64,000 nt of DNA from Paenibacillus_AB hodogayensis (GTDB lineage: Bacteria > Bacillota > Bacilli > Paenibacillales > NBRC-103111), in NCBI RefSeq assembly GCF_039536325.1, contig NZ_BAAAYO010000010.1, forward strand, positions 558,001 to 622,000. Reading direction: 5' to 3'. Position 1 is the first letter of the stretch; each line of letters starts with the position of its first letter. Of this stretch, positions 59,979 to 64,000 are shown piece after piece. Below the pieces are notes generated by a model, which was given only the letters and a program-made list of their open reading frames with translations, did not search any database and was not told the origin of the DNA. A program made the position numbers and the translations under genes.

Positions 59979-62900
59979 TTATACGACTTCAATAATCGTT
60001 AAGGTTGCGCCAGCGCCAGTCAACAGCGTAGCCGCTCCAAGCAAGCCGAACAGTTGCAGTGTAATCGTGCTTCCTGCTGCCAGTGGCAAAATGGCGTCCG
60101 CAGAAAAGCTGGAGAGGCTTAAAATAGGGTCAACGGTCGTTTGAAGATTGGTCGCCCCGTTTACGATTAAGCGTGTACCGACCAGCAATGCAGCCGTCGT
60201 GTTGACGTGGTAAGAGACATAGTAATTTCCTGTAGTTGGTACGGTAAATATTGTATTGGTTCCGTCTACTGTAATACCGCCATTCAGTACGTGGTTGTTC
60301 GGCAAAGGCACCGCAGTTCCACCAAGAATAACGGCAATTACGGATGCGATTGTATTGGCAGCGAAAGCGGAAGTTGCTGTAACAGACCCTGGCGTACCTG
60401 TGGCTCCGGTTGTTCCAGTCGTTCCGGTCGTTCCAGTAGTCCCGGTTGCTCCAGTCGTTCCCGTAGCACCTGTAGCTCCGGTTGTTCCGGTGGATCCAGT
60501 TGCACCTGTAGATCCCGTGCTGCCGGTTGAACCCGTTTCACCGGTTACTCCGGTCGTTCCAGTAGCTCCGGTTGCTCCAGTCGTTCCGGTAGACCCAGTT
60601 GCACCTGTGGATCCCGTGCTGCCGGTCGAACCCGTTTCGCCTGTTACTCCAGTTGTTCCCGTTGCTCCGGTTGCTCCAGTCGTTCCGGTAGACCCAGTTG
60701 CACCTGTGGATCCCGTGCTGCCGGTCGAACCCGTCTCGCCTGTTACTCCAGTTGTTCCCGTTGCTCCTGTTGCTCCAGTCGTTCCGGTAGACCCAGTTGC
60801 TCCCGTAGCTCCCGTGCTGCCGGTCGAACCCGTCTCGCCTGTTACTCCAGTTGTTCCTGTTGCTCCAGTCGATCCGGTCGATCCAGTTGCACCTGTGGCC
60901 CCCGCGCTGCCGGTTGAACCCGTTTCACCAGTTGTTCCAGTTGTCCCCGTTGCTCCAGTCGTTCCGGTAGACCCAGTGGCTCCTGTGGATCCCGTGCTGC
61001 CGGTCGAACCCGTTTCGCCTGTTACTCCAGTTGTTCCCGTTGCTCCTGTTGCGCCAGTCGTTCCGGTAGACCCAGTGGCTCCCGTGCTGCCGGTTGCACC
61101 CGTTTCACCTGTTACTCCAGTTGTTCCCGTTGCTCCTGTTGCTCCAGTCGTTCCGGTAGATCCAGTTGCACCTGTGGATCCCGTGCTGCCGGTCGAACCC
61201 GTTTCGCCTGTTAATCCGGTCGTTCCTGTTGCTCCAGTCGTTCCGGTCGTTCCTGTTGTACCTGTAGATCCCGTGCTGCCGGTTGCACCCGTTTCACCTG
61301 TTACTCCGGTCGTTCCTGTTGCTCCAGTCGATCCGGTCGTTCCTGTTGTACCTGTAGATCCCGTGCTTCCGGTTGAACCCGTTTCACCTGTTACTCCGGT
61401 CGTTCCCGTGGCTCCTGTTGCTCCAGTCGATCCGGTGGACCCTGTTGCGCCCGTGGATCCCGTGCTGCCGGTTGCACCCGTTTCACCTGTTACTCCGGTC
61501 GTTCCCCTAGCTCCTGTGGCTCCGGTTGATCCAGTTGCTCCTGTAGATCCCGTACTGCCGGTAGATCCCGTTTCGCCTGTCGCCCCCGTCGTTCCCGTGG
61601 CTCCAGTTGCTCCGGTTGCTCCAGTGGGTCCCGTGCTTCCGATCGAGCCCGTTTCACCTGTCGATCCTGTCGATCCTGTCGTTCCAGTGGCTCCGGTGGA
61701 TCCTGTTGCACCTGTACCGGTTGCGCCTGTTGCGCCCGTTGCACCCGCAGCAGCCAGCAGCGTGTAGTCCGGCGACGTGCCTGGCGTTCCCGTCGGCGGC
61801 GCGTTATTGACGATATACGTGCTGCCGTTGTACAACACAATCTGACCGACCGGATACGTTGGCGCTAAGACCGGATCAAACACGACCGCTCCGCTCAAGC
61901 CTACTCCTGTCGCTCCCTTTTCACCGGTTGCTCCTGTAGCTCCTGTTGCGCCCGTGGTACCTGTAGCTCCGGTTTCACCTGTTGCACCCGCAGCAGCCAG
62001 CAGCGTGTAGTCCGGCGACGTGCTCGGCGTTCCCGTCGGCGGCGCGTTATTGACGATATACGTGCTGCCGTTGTACAACACAATCTGACCGATTGGATAC
62101 GTTGGCGCTAAGACCGGATCATACACGACCGCTCCGCTCAAGCCTACTCCTGTCGCTCCCGTTTCACCGGTTGCTCCTGTAGCTCCTGTTGCGCCCGTGG
62201 CACCTGTAGCTCCGGTTCCACCTGTTGCACCCGCAGCAGCCAGCAGCGTGTAGTCCGGCGACGTGCCTGGCGTTCCCGTCGGCGGCGCGTTATTGACGAT
62301 ATACGTGCTGCCGTTGTACAACACAATCTGACCGATTGGATACGTTGGCGCTAAGACCGGATCATACACGACCGCTCCGCTCAAGCCTACTCCTGTCGCT
62401 CCCTTTTCACCGGTTGCTCCTGTAGCTCCTGTTGCGCCCGTGGTACCTGTAGCTCCGGTTTCACCTGTTGCACCCGCAGCAGCCAGCAGTGTGTAGTCCG
62501 GCGACGTGCCTGGCGTTCCCGTCGGCGGCGCGTTATTGACGATATACGTGCTGCCGTTGTACAACACAATCTGACCGATTGGATACGTTGGCGCTAAGAC
62601 CGGATCAAACACGACCGCTCCGCTCAAGCCTACTCCTGTCGCTCCCTTTTCACCGGTTGCTCCTGTAGCTCCTGTTGCGCCCGTGGTACCTGTAGCTCCG
62701 GTTTCACCTGTTGCACCCGCAGCAGCCAGCAGCGTGTAGTCCGGCGACGTGCTCGGCGTTCCCGTCGGCGGCGCCATATTCACAATATACGTGCTGCCGT
62801 CGTACAGCACCACCTGACCGACCGGATACGTCGGCGCTAAGGCCGGATTATACACGACCGCTCCGCCCAAACCTACTCCTGTCGCTCCGGTCGTACCAGT

Positions 62901-63434
62901 AGCACCTGTGGCTCCGGTTGCGCCTGTGGCCCCCGTGGCACCCTCCACGCCGCCACCTGCTCCGCCTTCCACCAGTAGAACGTTATCTACCAGCGTGTCG
63001 GCAGCCCCGGGTGTAGCGATTTTATTCACCACGACCAGCGCTTGCGTCGCGCCGGCCGGTACTACTATATCTGTGGTCGGATATACGGTTATCCATTGAT
63101 TGTCCAAGCCATTCGGCAGACGCCCCGGGTAGATTGCATCCACCACGCTGAATCCGTAGAAATTATAGGCATTGTCGTAAAAGCTGACCGTTACCAGAAT
63201 AAGCGGATTCGGAGCGGAGCCCGCCGTGGCCAGGGAAGCGAACAGTTGGAAAGCTTCGCCCGACGAAACCGGTACGTATTGCGACAGCACCGCATCGACT
63301 TCTCCCCCTTGCAAAAGGGCTGCGTAGTATCCGCTATGCGTGCCGCTTGTCGTGATCGAGGTGTTAAGAGTAAGCCACGGACTGAGAGAACCGGTCTCAA
63401 AGTCACCGTTAATCACGAGGTTATAGACTGGCAT
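59979..63434 (-). CDS. BclA-like collagen-repeat spore-surface protein with NTTRR-type head
   Basis: An 1151-residue protein. The head (about 1-158; NLVINGDFETGSLSPW, TTSGTHSGYYAALLQGG) is the NTTRR-F1-type beta-sandwich found in exosporium collagen proteins. Residues about 160-570 hold five near-identical 81-residue units, each a compact module (VGLSGAVV..., VLAPTYPIGQIVLYNGSTYI..., SPDYTLLAAAGATG) plus Gly-X-Thr triplets. A long run of G-X-T/S/A triplets (about 570-1015) follows, then a BclA/TNF-like beta-sandwich (about 1020-1151). It would form trimeric filaments on the spore. ATG at 63434 has GGATGGTGA upstream. Confidence 0.92.
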   Translation of the reverse strand: MPVYNLVINGDFETGSLSPWLTLNTSITTSGTHSGYYAALLQGGEVDAVLSQYVPVSSGEAFQLFASLATAGSAPNPLILVTVSFYDNAYNFYGFSVVDAIYPGRLPNGLDNQWITVYPTTDIVVPAGATQALVVVNKIATPGAADTLVDNVLLVEGGAGGGVEGATGATGATGATGATGTTGATGVGLGGAVVYNPALAPTYPVGQVVLYDGSTYIVNMAPPTGTPSTSPDYTLLAAAGATGETGATGTTGATGATGATGEKGATGVGLSGAVVFDPVLAPTYPIGQIVLYNGSTYIVNNAPPTGTPGTSPDYTLLAAAGATGETGATGTTGATGATGATGEKGATGVGLSGAVVYDPVLAPTYPIGQIVLYNGSTYIVNNAPPTGTPGTSPDYTLLAAAGATGGTGATGATGATGATGATGETGATGVGLSGAVVYDPVLAPTYPIGQIVLYNGSTYIVNNAPPTGTPSTSPDYTLLAAAGATGETGATGTTGATGATGATGEKGATGVGLSGAVVFDPVLAPTYPVGQIVLYNGSTYIVNNAPPTGTPGTSPDYTLLAAAGATGATGATGTGATGSTGATGTTGSTGSTGETGSIGSTGPTGATGATGATGTTGATGETGSTGSTGSTGATGSTGATGARGTTGVTGETGATGSTGSTGATGSTGSTGATGATGTTGVTGETGSTGSTGSTGTTGTTGSTGATGTTGVTGETGATGSTGSTGTTGTTGTTGATGTTGLTGETGSTGSTGSTGATGSTGTTGATGATGTTGVTGETGATGSTGATGSTGTTGATGATGTTGVTGETGSTGSTGSTGATGSTGTTGATGTTGTTGETGSTGSAGATGATGSTGSTGATGTTGVTGETGSTGSTGATGATGSTGTTGATGATGTTGVTGETGSTGSTGSTGATGSTGTTGATGATGTTGVTGETGSTGSTGSTGATGSTGTTGATGATGTTGVTGETGSTGSTGSTGATGSTGTTGATGATGTTGATGTTGTTGTTGTTGATGTPGSVTATSAFAANTIASVIAVILGGTAVPLPNNHVLNGGITVDGTNTIFTVPTTGNYYVSYHVNTTAALLVGTRLIVNGATNLQTTVDPILSLSSFSADAILPLAAGSTITLQLFGLLGAATLLTGAGATLTIIEVV
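61740..62880 (-). repeat. Five tandem 243-bp coding repeats in the collagen-like gene
   Basis: The marker sequence for GVGL recurs with 243-bp spacing at 61900, 62143, 62386, 62629 and 62872. The four inner units are almost identical in DNA; the outermost (62872) is diverged. Synonymous-site identity indicates recent duplication or gene conversion. Confidence 0.95.
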
Positions 63435-63616
63435 GCTTTTTTTTCACCATCCGTCTTTGTAGGATTTGCTTTTCCCTGAGCATGACTAAATAGAAGGAGG
63501 ATCAAAGCATGTACTACTATATGCGGCAGGTTGCATTTGGCACGGGCTCGTCGAAAAAAGGGGGGTCACCTACGCCGCTCTTCTTGCTGCACCTCGCCAC
63601 CGTAGTCGCCGCAGGT

Positions 63617-64000
63617 TCAGCTCGTTTGCTTGCCAAACGCTTGCTCGAAGTACCGTTTGTTGTGCAGCATGCTGGGGTGAGTCGGGTTGTAGCCGAGGGC
63701 GATATCGTTGTGAAGCTTTGCTTGCTCGCGTTGACCAAGCCGGTCGAGACAGAGGCATAGCTGAAGGTGGGGCAGCCAGGTGCGGGAGGCATGGTCGATC
63801 ATGCCCATCTGCTGCTCGCCAGGCACGAGCGTCGTCGCCAGTCTATACCAATAGGCCGCTTGCTGAAGCTGATTTTCTTCCAAAAATACGGCACCGAGCT
63901 GGCAGCATATTTCCGACCGAGGCAAGTCGTAATCGAAGGAATCGAGCAAAGCGGCGATCTGCCGTTCGCGCTCGCACAGATGCCCCCAACAGTCCGCCAG
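63617..64000 (-). CDS. TPR-containing protein, C-terminal part (probably a glycosyltransferase), 5' end beyond the window
   Basis: 127 codons are visible from the right edge to the stop at 63617. The sequence has TPR-like helices (EICCQLGAVFLEENQLQQAAYWY, LPHLQLCLCLDRLGQREQAKLHNDIAL) and ends with YNPTHPSMLHNKRYFEQ, a tail I associate with family 2 glycosyltransferases carrying C-terminal TPRs. No catalytic domain can be seen. It would be upstream of, and on the same strand as, the collagen-like gene, where BclA-glycosylating enzymes are often found. Assignment beyond a TPR protein is inference. Confidence 0.75.
   Translation of the reverse strand: MADCWGHLCERERQIAALLDSFDYDLPRSEICCQLGAVFLEENQLQQAAYWYRLATTLVPGEQQMGMIDHASRTWLPHLQLCLCLDRLGQREQAKLHNDIALGYNPTHPSMLHNKRYFEQAFGKQTS

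Noticed and set aside
60256..61767. 503-residue open frame on the plus strand
   Set aside because: Antisense to the collagen-like gene. It is open only because the Gly-X-Thr codon repeats give Pro/Val repeats on the other strand; no ribosome site.
61740..62880. Regular repeats suggesting a CRISPR array
   Set aside because: Repeats are 243 bp long without unique spacers and lie in frame inside a protein-coding gene.

Overview
The window looks like the chromosome of a GC-rich, spore-forming Bacillota of the Paenibacillaceae type. Shine-Dalgarno sites are strong and AGGAGG-like, TTG and GTG starts are frequent, and there are many AraC regulators and lipoprotein solute-binding proteins. Spore and germination genes recur: lonB, gerE, gerM, an AsnO-length asparagine synthetase, YjcZ, YhcN/YlaJ, a CwlD-like amidase and a BclA-like collagen protein. 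The name of the genus is inference; the gene families are read from the sequence.

Layout. 1-10.5 kb is a conserved proteostasis block on the minus strand in the order ysoA-like, tig, clpP, clpX, ispG, lonB, lon (lon runs off the left edge), with a plus-strand amidase between ispG and lonB. 10.7-16.5 kb holds tRNA-Gly, tRNA-Arg, two lytic enzymes sharing one C-terminal module, an attachment-site-like mini-island in tRNA-Arg, and two phage tail genes. 16.9-20.6 kb is an orphan sugar-type binding lipoprotein, a ceramidase-like protein and an AraC regulator. 20.8-25.9 kb is a two-component system followed by an S-layer-homology protein, a small membrane protein, a K+ channel-like protein and a 52-residue protein.

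25.9-38.1 kb is the most unusual region: nine minus-strand genes consisting of a ROK repressor with a perfect palindromic operator, an Fe3+/opine-type ABC importer, a secreted multidomain PIG-L deacetylase, a creatininase-family hydrolase, an ArgH-like lyase, a BadF/NagK-type kinase and a cytosolic PIG-L deacetylase. I read it as an undescribed uptake and catabolic pathway for an N-acetylamino-sugar conjugate from which a lyase could release fumarate. The substrate is inference.

38.2-41.5 kb is an RND efflux pump with a Gly/Ala-rich insertion. 41.7-48.9 kb carries asparagine synthetase and the rdgB-rph-gerM block, the latter interrupted by an AraC/binding-protein pair. 49-55.8 kb holds a PgpA-like protein, a DODA-type dioxygenase with a palindromic operator, an MBL-fold hydrolase, a Gfo/Idh/MocA oxidoreductase, an AraC regulator and a large lipoprotein. 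55.8-64 kb contains a decayed aspartic-protease locus, gerE, a YhcN lipoprotein, a CAP protein, a second-type fabH under a FapR-like box, a 1151-residue collagen-like spore-surface protein with five 243-bp tandem repeats, and the end of a TPR-containing protein, probably a glycosyltransferase.
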